This document shows, one piece after another, positions 37,412-50,192 of a stretch of DNA of 62,248 nt (the stretch's first letter is position 1; every line of letters starts with the position of its first letter). The notes beneath the pieces are model-generated. The model ran no database searches, was not told the DNA's origin, and saw only the letters and a list, made by a program, of their open reading frames with translations. The translations under genes were made by a program, and so were the position numbers. Origin of the DNA: Clavulina sp. PMI_390 (lineage: Eukaryota; Basidiomycota; Agaricomycetes; Cantharellales; Hydnaceae); NCBI GenBank assembly GCA_015039315.1, contig WIDE01000001.1, positions 104,719-166,966 of the forward strand, in the 5' to 3' direction.

Positions 37412-37851
37412 CTTGTTTCTTGATGTATGCGCGCTTTTGCCAGCAAGGCGGTAAGCGAGGAGGGATTGGTGAGGATCGAAAGGGGTTTATGAGCTATTTC
37501 AGTCTACAGTATTCGATATTCGCGCTCGAAAACGCGCGATTGGTATCTCGATGTGAGTGTTGAGAGTTGAGAGGAGTCAGGTAGATCGAGTCAAGAGTGG
37601 CAGTGATCAACAGCACCGCCACTGCGCTCCCTCGACTTGACATTCAACTTGGCTACCGTTCCTCGTTTCGCACTGTCTACTTGGCCTGCTTTCGACTGGG
37701 ACTAAGCTAATATCATCTCTCGCTATATCTCACTGCCTCACCCTGGGCTTTCCTCTCGCGTTTATTGGAGTCTCTCTTGAGGATCCACAACAAGGAGCAT
37801 CGCGCTCCCAAGTGGCCCCTCGAGAGTATCGCAGCTTAAACGCTCAACACT
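37412..37851. promoter_or_regulatory. Bidirectional promoter region of SES1 and VPS15
   Basis: 440 bases between divergent start codons. CT-rich toward the VPS15 side (about 37680-37780), typical of a fungal transcription start region. No TATA element that I can support. Confidence 0.5.
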
Positions 37852-40800
37852 ATGGGGAACAATGTTTCTGGAGTCTCTCATGTTGTTGGAGCCCTCGATA
37901 GCTATGTTTCTGACCTCGGCGCGGATGTGATCTATGAGAAGAGGTGAACTTCTGCCCATTACCCTCGCGGAGCACACAGGCAACACAATGCTGACGAATG
38001 AACACCTCTCGCATTTATTTATCTACACCATTCGTGGTCTCTTGTGCGCTCTGTGTTTCATCCCTTCCATCCAAAAGTTTGGGGCAATCGCGCCTCCTAA
38101 AGGCGGTACGGGCGCGACACAAGCATGGGCCTATCGTCATCAAGATGTTCATCAAGCATGACCCGACATTCAGTCTCAGAACCCAAATACGCCGCCTAAA
38201 ATGTAAGCACTCTGAGGGACTCCCAGTTGGTTTATGTGCCAGGCAGAATTGCTAACTTCGCCACATTTCATTAAACAGCAGAGCGAGAACAACTTGTCGA
38301 CCTCCCTAACGTGTACAACTACCAATCTTTCCTGGAAACCGATCGTGCCGGCTATATCATTCGCCAATGGTTGGCGAACAATTTATATGACCGCATCAGG
38401 TATGTCCCTCTTACTATGTCGTTAGCATCCCCAGTTGACCACAACATAATATCCCACCAGTACACGCCCATTCTTGAGTACCATAGAGAAAAAATGGATC
38501 GCATTTCAGCTCATTTCAGCGATGAAGGAAGTCAAGGCAAAAAAGGTCCGTCTCTAAACCATTGTAGAGGTCGACCCCATGCTAAAGCGATGGAGTCGAT
38601 AGGTGTCGCACGGCGATATTCGTTCTGAGAACATCCTGGTGACTTCCTGGAATTGGATCTATCTCACCGACTTTGCGTCATACAAACCTGTTTATCTCCC
38701 TGAAGACGATCCAGCAGACTACTCGTATTTCTTCGACACCACAGGGCGTCGCACCTGCTATATTGCCCCTGAACGATTCTATGGTCATGGAGAAAAGGAC
38801 AAGATGAAAACAGAAGACCAGAATACTGTTACAGAGGCGATGGATGTCTTTAGCGCTGGCTGCGTGATTGCTGAACTCTTTCTGGAAGGCCAGGACACTT
38901 TCTCCCTCGCACAACTTTTCAAGTATCGAGCTGGTGAACTGGATCTTTCCACACATCTGGCGGCAATAGAAGATGAGGCAATAAAGGTAACAGGCTTGTC
39001 TAATTTCCAGACCCAGAGCTCTAAACGTGAAATATCAGGCCCTCATTCTACGCATGCTCTCGCTCAACCCCAATGATCGTCCTACGTTCGAGGAAGTTCT
39101 GGATGTAGGGCAAGACGATGTTTTCCCTGAAACCTTCTCCTCCTTCCTCCATACCTATATCACCTCCATCAATGAGACCTCATCCCCGTCAATATTCATT
39201 CGAGCGGCTAATCCTGCTAATCGCCTGGCCCCTACTGCCCCTTCCAGTGGTCCTCACACCGCTGGCACAGGTACAGGGCCCGACAGCTGGGTAGGGCTAC
39301 CCACAGATTCTGATCATCGGATAGAGCGGATATGGGGTGAGTTTGACAGCATCGAGCCTATCCTTCTCGCAGAAAGCAGGGAAAATAAGGTCGAGGATAC
39401 TGTCACTGCCTTGCCTCTACCGCCTGCCAAGCGACTATTGTCAAAACCCATCCAGGTATGTGAACCAATAAATGTATATGGTGGGTGTATTACTCATCCT
39501 TACGTCAGGACGTGCTCCCGGTGGAAGTCCATATTCCAAATCGGAGCTCTGAGTGGGGAGACGCAACCGGATTAGGGCAGACTGCAGCTGCCGAAGGTAC
39601 GAACTACTGATTGTGGCCCAGGTCATCTTCTAACCCCTTATGCATGCACAGATGGTCTAGCTGTTATCGTTCTCTCCCTCGTCTCCGCAAACATTAGGAA
39701 TTGCAATAGGCCATCATCCAAAGTCAAGGCACTCGACCTTCTCCTCGCTTTGGCGCCCTTCCTCACGGACGAGAGCAAACTCGACCGATTGGTACCCTAC
39801 ACAATCGAGCTACTCCGAGATGATGCGGCCTTGGTTAGGACATCCGCAATCAGAACTTTGACACAAGTGGTACGTTGCCTCCGATTTTATTGTATATACT
39901 AACTAATGCGTCACGTTTTGCTGCATTAGGTTATGCTGGTTTCTGCTATCACAGCTTCTAATGCATCATTCTTCCCAGAATACGTGCTCCCGAATGTGCG
40001 GTGGCTAACACGAGATTCAGATGCGATGGTTCGCGTCGTCCTTGCTCAGTGCATCGTGCCTCTCGCAGAGACTGCAATCCAATTCCTTGAAATGAGCCAG
40101 GCGGTCAAGGCGCATGGGACGGTGAAGTCAAAGGAGGCAAAAGCGCTTAACGCAATATTTGCCGAGGTCAGACATATATTCATTGATGTATGACTTCCTG
40201 GTTCTAACATGGAAGCCTATATTCCCAGGATTCGTACGACACCCGCCTACGTGATTTGCAGCTCGAGATAGAAGAGCAGATTGTGGATTTGCTTGTTGAT
40301 CCACGGGCTGTGGTTAAGCGTGCCATCCTACAGAATACTTCCGGGCTCTGCGTATTCTTCGGCCGACAGAAGACAAATGATGTCCTATTGAGCCATATGA
40401 TCACTTACTTGAATGACCGAGACTGGCTTCTGAGGGAGGCATTCTTCACCAGTATTGTAAACGTAGCTGCTCATGTTGGTTCTCGGAGTTTGGAGGAGTA
40501 CATCCTCCCACTGATGATCCAGGCACTCTCAGGTATGGCGCACTATTCCGGCTATCTCCATATTTTCTTGACTCTCAACCGTTACCATACTAGATGTCGA
40601 GGAGACTGTTGTCGCAAAGGTTTTATCATCGTTGACAAGCCTTGCCGAATTAGGGCTCTTTGAGAAGTTGAGAATATGGGAACTCATGAGCGCAGCGACT
40701 GGTTTCCTCTTCCATCCAAACGTATGGATTCGTGAAGGTACGTATGGCTTCATCTTTGACAGATCAAGACATTCACACAAACGAAATACGTGCAGGAGCG

Positions 40801-43800
40801 GCCGCCTTTATCTCGTCCGCATCAAAGTACCTCCCCCCTACAGATGTATGGTGCATTCTGTATCCGTCCCTTCGTCCACTCCTTCGATCGGACATCCAGG
40901 TTATTAGCGAACAGAGCTTATTGTTAACGTTAAAGCCTCCAGTGAGTGATACTTCAATGCGGTTCTATTCATGACTATGCAAGATTGACTCTCAAACCGT
41001 AGCTCTCTCGCCCCATATTCGATGCTGCCGTAGCATGGGCCATGAAAGCAAATAATTCACTTTTCTGGGACCTACGAGTCCATCCTGGAGCAAAGCTGCC
41101 AAAAGAGCCGTCGTCAAAGGATGAATCACGGGCGCTTAACGAAGCAGAGACCGCAAAGAAAGCGCGCTCTTCGCGGAATAGAGTGCCCACAAGTGAAGAG
41201 TTAGTTCATTTCACATACGGTATGACAAACTTGCTCACTAGATTTATAGAGACGACACCGAGCTAAATCGGTTGGAGCAATTGGGGATGCGATCTGGAGA
41301 TGAGAGCAAGATCATGGCCCTCCGCGGTTATATCCTGAAGCTTGCTGATCAGACCCGAAGGTGCACACAATTTTCTCTTTTCCGCAGATTGATGGTTTAC
41401 TGATTCATGACTTTCTCAGCTTTGCGTCTCGTCCCCCTCTTGAAATCGCTGGCGCCAACCTTACCAACCAAGGCAATGGGAACGCGGTGGGTCTGCAATC
41501 TCTAGGCATTGTTCCACAAACTGTGTTCCTCAATGGGCGTGAGCCGGTGGCCACCGCTCCGCCATCCCGACGGCCGGACTCGACGAGGCGCCTTAGCTTC
41601 AACGAACGACGACTCTCTAGCCACCGAACTTCTCGAGGGACCAACGACAACATCTATGGGGATCTGCGGAGAAAACTGGCCCAAGCAGATAATTCCGTGA
41701 TTTCTCTCAATCCTGCACAGCCCACATCTGTCACATCGCCCAATCCATCCGAGGGCATCCCCTCAATCACTAGCCCTCGCTACCCCAACGCTCTGTCTCC
41801 TCGCCCACCTTCCTCCCTGGCCGACACAGATGGGCCACACGAGCTTCTCAGCCCCCACCAGCGTCCTTCAAGCCCTTCTGCCGAATCTCTCGCTTCGAAT
41901 ACGCATCAATTTCCCACTGCGATTCGTTCTTCGCGGCGGGGTCTACATGTTGGCGATGGCCACAAGGCCGCCCCTGCCGTCGGTACCGTAAATACAGAAG
42001 CGATGGCAACTGGGGTGCTTGAAGCGGCTGTGAAGCTGCGTGCTGAGCTGGGAAGTGAAGAGCCTTCGGGGAGGGCTTCACCGATATCATTTGCTGGTAC
42101 AGCGCGGAAAGACAGCCGTCTGAAGGCTCCAGCGCTGATACCTGCTTCCTCAACCTATGGTCAGTGTACCTTTGCATACATTCCCTCTGGCAGTTTCTCA
42201 TGCTCGATCAACTACATGTTCACAAATATAGATGGTCAAGAACCTGCAATTGCGAACGTACTCGAACACGTGTACCAAGACAACTTCCGTGACGGCCAAC
42301 ATGATTTTGGGCCCCGAATAACTTCAGGCCCCCCCAGGCGACGACAACCTGGCCGTGCATCTCTTCCAAGCCGTGGGGATGCCTCTGGCTCTACGCGTCG
42401 GATCGAGGGGAGCCTGATTTCCAATCTAACATCCCACACAGGTTGCATCAACGGCATCGCAGTGTCCCCAGATCATGTTTTCTTTGTCTCTTGCTCGGAT
42501 GACAAAACGGTCAAAGTCTGGGATTCGGCACGACTTGAGCGCAATGTGACCAGCAAACCGCGGCACTCTTACAGCCAGCACCACTCACGTGTAACCTGCG
42601 TATGCATGGTAGAAGAATCTCATTGTTTTGCAAGCGCGGGTGAGGATGGGAGTCTTCATGTGGTTAGGGTGCATGTTTCAGTAGGGGGAAGCCTCCCCAA
42701 GTATGGGAAACTGCAAACCATCCGTGAGCATCGATTAGACAACCCTGGCGAGTTCATCACAAGCATGCATCATTTCAATACCGGTAAGAGTAATTTAATT
42801 TGACTTCCACTGTATGGGATAATCTGATGTTAATGACTCTGTTTCTCCAAATGCAGACACAACCTCGTCCCTAGTGTATACCACTACGCTGGGATCCATT
42901 GTCGTACTTGAGCTACGCAGCATGCGAATCTTGCAGATGATGACATCGCCTATCGCGCATGGCGTGATTACGACATCGTGCATTGACCGAGGACATACGT
43001 GGTTTATCACAGGTACTCAGTCTGGGATGTTAACATTGTGGGACCTCCGCTTCGGACTCAAGATGCGAAGCTGGCGAGTTGCCGCTGGGACAAGTGCAGC
43101 AGCTGCCGTCGGCTCTCCATCCGTAGGGTCATCAGTAATAGCTACGACCGCTATCCACCGCGTTGCTTTGCATCCGACCTCGCCGAAGCGAACACGTATC
43201 ATTGTGGCCATAGCTCCGACATCATTACAGATATCTTCACCACCGTCTTCATCCGATGGCACGTCCTTGTCAGCGCCTGCAGACCCTCTGGCCACGCAAA
43301 CCGTGATTGAGGTCTGGGATGTTGCTCGTGTGCAGTTAGTGGAGACGTTTGTCGTTGATGACTCGGGTAACAAGCTTCATGGGCCGGGGGATGGTTTTAC
43401 CGCTGACCAGCTACAACTAGCCGCAGGGGCAGGTGGTGGAGGCCTATTGAAGGCTGACGGTGTCGGCCCTGGGCTCAAAGCGGCGGATGCTATTGCAGCA
43501 TTTGTGCGCTCTAGGCGAGCTGCGGAGGCTGCAGCACAAAAGGCTTCTGCCGCCCTTGCTAACCCTGCCCCCTCCCCTGGTGCTGGGTTTGAGCAAGACA
43601 ACTCCGATGCTCAAACAATAAGAGGCAAAGCAAGTCGTGACCGTGATGATGACGCTGATAGTGGGATTCTGCACGATCCGGACTTCGAGCCGCCTGAGAT
43701 TGTAGCTGCTCGGGCTGCTCGGGACACTCGTGCGCTGCTTGTAGGGGTCAATTTCGGCAGCATGTCCGCTTCAACTTCTGGGATGGCGAATACTGCCGGC

Positions 43801-44477
43801 ACTGCTTCTGCGGCCGCATTTTTGTCGCCTACGAGCCGAGCCTCGTTGGCGGCAGGAGGTGACATGTCATTCTCAATGGGGGGAGGGCTGTCTGGCTCTG
43901 ACGAACGTCGACGCGGTTTCATGATCATGGGTTCGTTAGACCGCCGAGTGACACTGTGGGATCTCAGTAGCGACGCGGAGCGATCTGCGATATTGAGCGG
44001 GTTGGATCCTGGGGCTGAAAAGCCGATTTTCAGGTGCGTTCTCGTTTCGCTATCACCTATTCATACTTTTTTCATTTGGCCCCAACCACAACATGAGCGA
44101 CATGAAGAAGTGCCGTTACGAGCCGTCGGTTAACTGACACGAATTCCGATTGATTCGCCCTTCCTTTCCCCGCATGATGCATGAACTGATTTTATATCTT
44201 CCCTTTTTAATTTGCTTTTGATACGCGCGGGATCAGAACCGAACGGGATCCTTCCACTGGAGTGGTGATGCACATTGTATCGACGAGCCCTTTGTCATCA
44301 TCGGCCGGTCGACCCTCTCAGCGGACGAACGTGATCTCGACACACCAGCAACATCTATTCAAATCGCATCAAGATTGTGTGACTGCCTTGGCAATACTGG
44401 ACTCGCCCTTCCGAGGGTGCATTGTCAGCGGGGATAGGACCGGCGTACTAAAAGTGCTTCGCGTCGACACGGAGTGA
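37852..44477 (+). CDS. VPS15: Vps15-type regulatory kinase of the class III PI3-kinase complex
   Basis: About 1,700 residues in many exons. MGNNVSG gives an N-terminal Gly2 for myristoylation. Pseudokinase/kinase domain: VIKMFIKHD, the catalytic loop [16 protein letters not shown] and DFASYKP, typical of Vps15 with an altered DFG (DFA). HEAT repeats follow ([53 protein letters not shown]), then a Ser/Pro-rich linker and C-terminal WD40 repeats ([53 protein letters not shown], ending [17 protein letters not shown]). A long Ala/Ser/Gly-rich insert (about 43380-43900) interrupts the WD40 part. It anchors Vps34 on endosomes and autophagic membranes. Confidence 0.95.
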
Positions 44478-45213
44478 AGCCCCCCGGGTATTTTGCGCCT
44501 TCTCTTCTCTCTTAGCCAAGTTTATTGACGCTAGACCAATATTAAATCTAATCGCTTTCGCATGGACCTTGAAATTGCACGCTTTGTGTGATCATGTATT
44601 GACGCTTCCATTGTCAATGTGGACGTGCTTTTTCGCTTGGATCATGCACGCATATTGGTCGCATGATACTGACAGCAGTCTACAGGGTACCTGTCGATCA
44701 TGTCGGGCTGGGCAGTCTACTCTTCGGAGACTGTATGTGTGTCGCCTAAATAAGCGGAGTCTGATTGTCCACCGCAATCTCATAAATATCCATACAAGGG
44801 ATCTGTTTCCCGATACCGTAAAGATCGCGATCACGGAATTATGGCTCGATGCCCTTCTTAGGCGACGCTTCACAAGAGATGCATGCTAGAAATGAGACAC
44901 ACGACATTCGCCTGGCATGCTTCCAATGAATTCGGCGAATCGATAATCAGACTTTCGTCATCCGAGACCTCTGGGCCAATGTTTTCCACGACCGGCTTGA
45001 GACCAAAATGGGGATTTAGGACCACAAGAACACAATATTTTGTATAGTCAGAAACAGGGCGCTCAGGGGTGCCACGCTGATGTGTGACGTGACAATTTTG
45101 TGTACAACCAAACACGCTGATATCAGAGTCCTGCACCGCGCTTTCGCTTATGATTCCACTCCCATTACATTAGTAGATCTCACAGTCTCACTATAAAAAA
45201 AGCGTTACTAAAT
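44478..45213. other. Intergenic region after VPS15
   Basis: About 740 bases with frames of up to 106 codons on both strands, none with a domain. A TATAAAA at about 45193 sits only 20 bases before the next ATG, which makes that start codon questionable. Confidence 0.45.
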
Positions 45214-46735
45214 ATGGAAAAAAAACGGCCACCAAGTCCCACCTCGTGGTGGCCAAGTGTGGGCAACCTGGCACCGCACAGGCCAGTGCAGAGGTCTCAT
45301 CCTCCAGTAGTGCAGCGTCCTGCTACAGTTGCGGATTCTGCGAGCATACAGACCGAGGGCTCGCGTGGAAGCTCGACTATAAAAGCTAGCCGGTCTGGTA
45401 ATCTCGGTTTCCTTCGATTCGGCCGCTCGTCCAAGGCCACGTCCGACGGAGGGTCCACGGTACGTCTGATTTCTGAGCCGATGGCCAACATATTTCGGTC
45501 ACAGATTTGACATCTTATTCAATCCCCTTTTGGCGGGGCAGATTACCCCCAAAGATAAAGCCCCGGGCCGATCAGCTTTGGACGCGCTTACTGGGCGTAA
45601 TAAGGGCAAGGCTCCCGCGATCGAGACAAGTCCTTCCCCTGATCCAAATCACAAAACCCCCGCAGAAATCTACCTGGATTCCAAACGCGCAGAAATTGTG
45701 CCCCCGCGGCCACCATCCCTCAAAATGGCATCTTCACGTGCCTTAGATAGCCTCATGTCTCCCCTCAATCGCCAGCCCAGTCGTGATGACCCGCACAACC
45801 CCTTCGTCGCAGTCTCCACTGGGTCTGACAAGTCGTATCACTCTGCGGATGACGACCGCTTTATGAAAGAACTCGAAGCTGGTGCGGCGTCTCGAGACGT
45901 TCCTGCTTGGCTCTCAGGCTCACTGGCTGCCAATTCGGTTCCTGCGCGACCTCGCAGGAAGAGTGGCGCAAGCCTTGGTCGTACCTCTGCGCGCGCTCCA
46001 CATCGCCCCGGCTCATCTCATGGCTCGCTCGGCTCAGATTATGGAGATGACGAGTCAAATAGCCACGCCTCCATGAGCTCCGATGACGACCAAGGTGGGC
46101 GTATGTCACTGGATGACGACTGGCGGCGAGGGGCGGCTTCTCGACAACCTCAGCTATCCCCCTCGTATCCCGGAGGGCCAAGAAATTCCCCTCCAATGCA
46201 CAGCAAGCAATCACTCATGCGCACACAGCAGATGCAGATGCAGGCTCAAATGCAGATGCAAGCTGCACGCGAGAACTTTCGTCCTCTTGTGCCTGCACCC
46301 ACTGGACCCATGCCCCTAGATCCGTTCGCCTTCCCGGACCCCTTTGCAGCATCATCATCCTCATCAGCACGGCCTGTCCCCCTTGAAGCCTTCTTAGCTG
46401 CCCCTTCGAATCCTAGCATGAACGCATTCATGACACAGCAACAGCCACCACCCAACTACCTCAACAATTATGGCGCACCTGCACCTCTTGATACCATTTT
46501 CCAATCAGACTCAGAGAATGAAGGCGGACCGTCCTCCCGACATGGAAGCTCGAGGAATCCCTCCGCATCCCCCCAGCTGAGTTACGTCTCAACAGGCTCA
46601 CATCAGAGTCAGCAAAGCCAGCAGAGTCTGGACAAGCGCACAAAAATCGACGCTGCACGTGCATCTGCAGGGTTTTCGAGGCGGCCTCCACAACGCCCGA
46701 AACATCGCGACCCCGGGCATGCTGGACGCGTTTGA
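45214..46735 (+). CDS. Ser/Pro-rich disordered protein, function unknown
   Basis: Two exons: 45214 to about 45460, then (after GTACGT...GGCAG) about 45542 to the TGA at 46733-46735. Roughly 470 residues without a recognisable domain. Notable parts: LDSLMSPLNRQPS, an ordered-looking FMKELEAGAASRDVPAWLSG (45860-45920), Ser/Asp-rich acidic stretches (SDYGDDESNSHASMSSDDD), a Met/Gln repeat (46226-46261) and APLDTIFQSDSENE. The start codon is uncertain: a TATA-like run lies just upstream, and ATG 45214 may belong to an internal position of a longer transcript. Composition resembles fungal cell-polarity or nuclear scaffold proteins, but no homology is claimed. Confidence 0.65.
46226..46261 (+). repeat. 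In-frame Met/Gln codon repeat
   Basis: Alternating CAG and ATG codons encode QQMQMQAQMQMQ in the disordered protein; a likely site of slippage variation. Confidence 0.75.
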
Positions 46736-47994
46736 GCCACGCATCCACCCACACACACGCACCCTTTGTTCCTCCTCTGCCCACATTCTTCGCTTAGCGG
46801 TTGGAGTGAGTCATGGGAGGCAATGGGCGATCTTCTCAGATCCATTTCACCCGTTTCTGTCCCGATGTGTCAGTTACCCTGTCTGGTTTGCTGCTATTCT
46901 TGCCTGCCATACCCTTCGACCCCTCACCCCCGTTCCCTTTTGCTATACCTTTTCACGCTTTGGGCTCCCGGCTATCATTTGGTCTAGACTCGTATGACTC
47001 ACCTTTTTATTGTGTTTGACGCCCCGAAACCCCATTGTATAATGCGCACTCTCGAATCCGCCTGTTCCATTTTGCACTCTCCCACTTGATCACGATCTGG
47101 ATCTGCTACCCTGTCTTCTCGGCTGTATGATAAATCGTCAATAACTAGGACTGTATTATGCCTCTTTGCGCGTTCCTATGATTAGCGTGGCTCGATGACT
47201 TGACACGTTGGGATGAATATTGTGCCAGAACCCTCGAACCCTTTGTCAGAAGCCATTGGCCTCCAGGAGGCAACCCATGACCGTTGCTCGCGTACAACTG
47301 CTGCCTCGCTTCTCCCGTCCCCGGGCCAAAAGAGAATGGCCAATGATCGGACTCGCGGGAAGCACTCAAATGCATCCAACGACCCTAAATAGGCTAAGCT
47401 GGTTCCTGTGAGCGTGATGATAGAGCGCGAAGGTTCAGGGAGATTGCTCGCTTCGCTTCCAGAACTGTGGTGCTCCATCGCACGGGCATGCAAGTATGTG
47501 AGCCCCTATCCGCGGGAATTATCTGCTCAGATAAAGAGCAAATTAGATGATCTCTCCGTGCCGTCACATTCGCGCAAGTTGACGGCATTCTAAATTGGTA
47601 GCCCTGCGCTCCGAGTGTCGAAACACGCACACGCGCACACACGCGCGCGCGTCAGAGTGGCTGGGGGCTTCTCGGGGTGCCCGAGTCCGACTCTAGGGTT
47701 GTGCCGTCGTGGAAAACTCGGAACTGGCGGCTGTTAGTGCTTCCGGTGGTGTGAGTGAATCGGAGAAAGTGGGCTAGATCGAGAGGTGATGTACGCGAGG
47801 ACGCGTTGTTTGTTTGGCCGCGCCACTTTATCATTCAATTGGCTATTCCCCTTGTCAAAACAACAACATCATCACCATCTTGGCGCGCGTTCGCGTTTCG
47901 GGCTCTTAGTTTCTCCACGCACACACACACAAAAAGGCTCACTTATTAGACTCTCTCCCGGTATTGTTATTCTCAAGAGATTTAACCTGTTCCT
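46736..47994. other. Intergenic region with pyrimidine-rich and CA/CG tracts
   Basis: The first 350 bases continue the C/T-rich character of the gene before. From 47600 on there are alternating CA/CG tracts ahead of the dynactin gene. The minus-strand frames here have no domain. Confidence 0.5.
47623..47652 (+). repeat. 30-bp strictly alternating purine-pyrimidine tract
   Basis: Thirty bases alternate purine and pyrimidine without a break, mixing CA and CG steps, the composition that favours Z-DNA. It lies 343 bases upstream of the dynactin p27 start. A second short (CA)n lies at 47916-47931, 64 bases upstream of the same start. Confidence 0.8.
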
Positions 47995-48871
47995 ATGGCG
48001 CCGATGTAAGACGCGAGAGCCTCGTTCAGTTCGGTTCGCTCAGCTTGTACGCGTGCCTGACATCGTGGGCAACCACCGACCCTTGCTGTTGTTTCATCCT
48101 AGAAAGGATAAGTTCTCGATACACACCAAAGCTGTGGTCTGTCAGGATGTGGATCTTCGTGGTGATATAACAATCGGCTCTGGTGAGTTCGGATGTTTAT
48201 CGGATGGGCGCACCTTCATCCTACCGAATAGTTTGCTGACGCCGGATTTAGGCACAATCGTGCATCCCAAAGTGACCATATTTGCCATCACTGGGCCTAT
48301 TGTCATTGGGTCAGGGAATATCATCGAGGAAGGGGCGATTATCATCAACAGGTGCACTATTCAGGTTCTAAGGTTGAGAATCCTTGCGGAGCAATGTGCT
48401 CACAGTCATATATTATCCTCTTTTACTGGTGCCTTGACGCGAGGTAGGAAGAAAGAAACGATGCGAATAGGCGACGACAACCTATTTGAAATTGGTTCCC
48501 GTACGTGTCCGGTCGACAATGTCTGCATTTCTTGGCGGCTCGTAATGATCAAGTTTGGTTTTTTTGGTGCCTTCGCAGGCGTTGAGTCCCCTGCTGTCGG
48601 TTCATTCAACACGATCGGTACCCGAGCACGTGTGCATTACACCATCAGAATGACTTCAAATTGCACGCTCGGACCTGGTGTCCTACTGGTAACGGCAGAG
48701 GAAGAGACACTACCAGACTATACCGTCGTGTACGGCCCGGACGCGGAGAGGCGGATATGGAGTGGGAGGGGACAAATCCAAGAGATGGATCTTCGAAGAA
48801 AACATGCCGAGTATCTAAGGGAAACAATACCCAAGTTCAATCGGCTACGCAAAGGAGAGGAGACTGTCTGA
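47995..48871 (+). CDS. DCTN6: Dynactin subunit 6 (p27), left-handed beta-helix protein
   Basis: The first exon is tiny (ATG GCG CCG AT), joined through GTAAGA...CCTAG to AAGGATAAGTTC, giving MAPIKDKFSIHTKAVVCQDV. The protein then follows dynactin p27 closely: DLRGDITIGSGTIVHPK, ITGPIVIGSGNIIEEGAIII, RIGDDNLFEIGS, VGSFNTIGTRARVHY and GVLLVTAEEETLPDYTVVYG, all hexapeptide repeats of a left-handed beta-helix. The tail holds KFNRLRKG. It caps the pointed end of the dynactin Arp1 filament with p25 and p62. Five or six exons, stop TGA at 48869-48871. A larger open frame starting at 47786 is ignored because it lacks the family's N-terminus. Confidence 0.93.
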
Positions 48872-49035
48872 TGCTCCCTTGTCACTGAGCGGTTTTGTCA
48901 ATGTATTATGATACCTCGGGGGGTTGTAATATAATAATGGGTATGGGTACTAGTGGTAATACAGCTAAGAATGAGACAGGAGGACTGATGAATTCATGCA
49001 AACCATTGAGCGGCAGCAAAACTAGCTGTAGTGAC

Positions 49036-49927
49036 TCATAGGACAGATACTTCCGCTTCATGAGTTGATGACAGATTCTCTCGTAATTCGGCATCAAGGC
49101 CCTCAGACAGTTGGGTCACTCCATCCGAGGTGCATACCCTGGAGATAATAGTCAGCATTCGGCGGATAGCATTGAAGGACCAAATATCAGGCGAACCTAT
49201 ATGACGGCATCCGTTGATATGTGGAAGGAACGACCTAATTCAAAGGGTGTGGCCTAAGATTCCAGTTGCCGCGTAGTAGGTTGAGGCGTTTACCTTTCCA
49301 TCCTCAACTAACACGGTACCGATGATATCGTCAGGGTCTCCTATCCGGCCCAGCGCGGGGACGTTCCTAGAGTCTGCGAAGCGCGTTGGGTGAGCCGATT
49401 CGTAGTACGACTTGACCCAGTCGAACACACCATTGATGTGGAGCCACCCAGATTCTCGATTAAGAGCCTCTGCAACGATGACGGCATCGCGTCCTTTCTC
49501 GAGAGCTTTTTGGATAGATGTGTGAAGGATGTCCAGGAATGGTTCTGCACGTACATGGCAAATAAGAGGTGAATCCTTCAATGTCATGGGGCAAATCATC
49601 CGTGTACTTACGATTGGGCACAAAGTCTTGCAAACCAGCTTCCTCCTCTGCACTCTCTGATGATTCCGAGGTAGTCTCAGTGGTTGCCGGAAGCCATCCA
49701 ATTACGGTCTTTGATTGTTCTGATTTGGGGGCGAGGTGCAGAAAAGAGACCGCGTAGACTGGCCGAGCTGATGTTTGAACCAGATGGTAGAAGAGACCTG
49801 GGCGCGTGGGGTCTTCAACTGAGGTTTGGGAGGGAAGTGAAGATGTCCAACGACGTTGAATAATGGAAGTGACAGGTCGGCGAAGAAGATTCCTGGATAA
49901 TGACGCGCCAAGGGATAGGTAGGACAT
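49036..49927 (-). CDS. Mitochondrial-targeted conserved protein, function unknown
   Basis: MSYLSLGASLSRNLLRRPVT is a good mitochondrial presequence (Arg-rich, no acidic residue). Exons then give PGLFYHLVQTSARPVYAVSF, an acidic Ser/Glu linker, QPFLDILHTSIQKALEKG, REGW-like SGWLHINGVFDWVKSYY, ADSRNVPALGRIGDPDDI and VEDGKVVPSTYQRMPSYRVC followed by TSDGVTQLSEGL. The last two pieces need two short introns (GTAAAC...TTAG and GTTCGC...CCAG); without them the frame stops after ILGHTL. I recall this RIGDPDD...YRxCTxDGVTQLxEGL pattern from hypothetical proteins of other fungi, with no known role. It shares a 265-bp promoter with NDUFS1. Confidence 0.75.
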
Positions 49928-50192
49928 GGTAATGTGTGCAGGCAAGTGTGAAGTGTGGGGTTTTCTGGATACTCTGGGCCGATTGGACAGCAGACGATAT
50001 CCAAGCAGCAGCAAAAACGGAATTACCCTGTCCTGGTGCGTCCAAAGCGGTCTCTGGAGCGTTCGAACCTGGTTCGCAAGCGCCGCACGTGACGTGTTCG
50101 CGCAACAACCAATCGAGTTCATTCGTTTGTGTCGACGGTTTCGTATCCCACTCTGGTCGCTGGCCGTCCGTAACGCTCCAGCACATTGAACA
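49928..50192. promoter_or_regulatory. Bidirectional promoter of two mitochondrial genes
   Basis: 265 bases between the starts of the minus-strand mitochondrial protein and plus-strand NDUFS1. Both products are mitochondrial, so joint control is plausible. It contains CCGCACGTGACG at about 50083-50094, a palindromic CACGTG E-box suited to bHLH factors. Confidence 0.55.

Noticed and set aside
44870..45136. An 88-codon minus-strand frame between VPS15 and the next gene
   Set aside because: No motif and no splicing partner; length is within chance for this base composition.
47786..47994. An earlier ATG for the dynactin p27 gene
   Set aside because: The long open frame runs through the intron and lacks the family's start; ATG 47995 plus a short intron gives the expected N-terminus.
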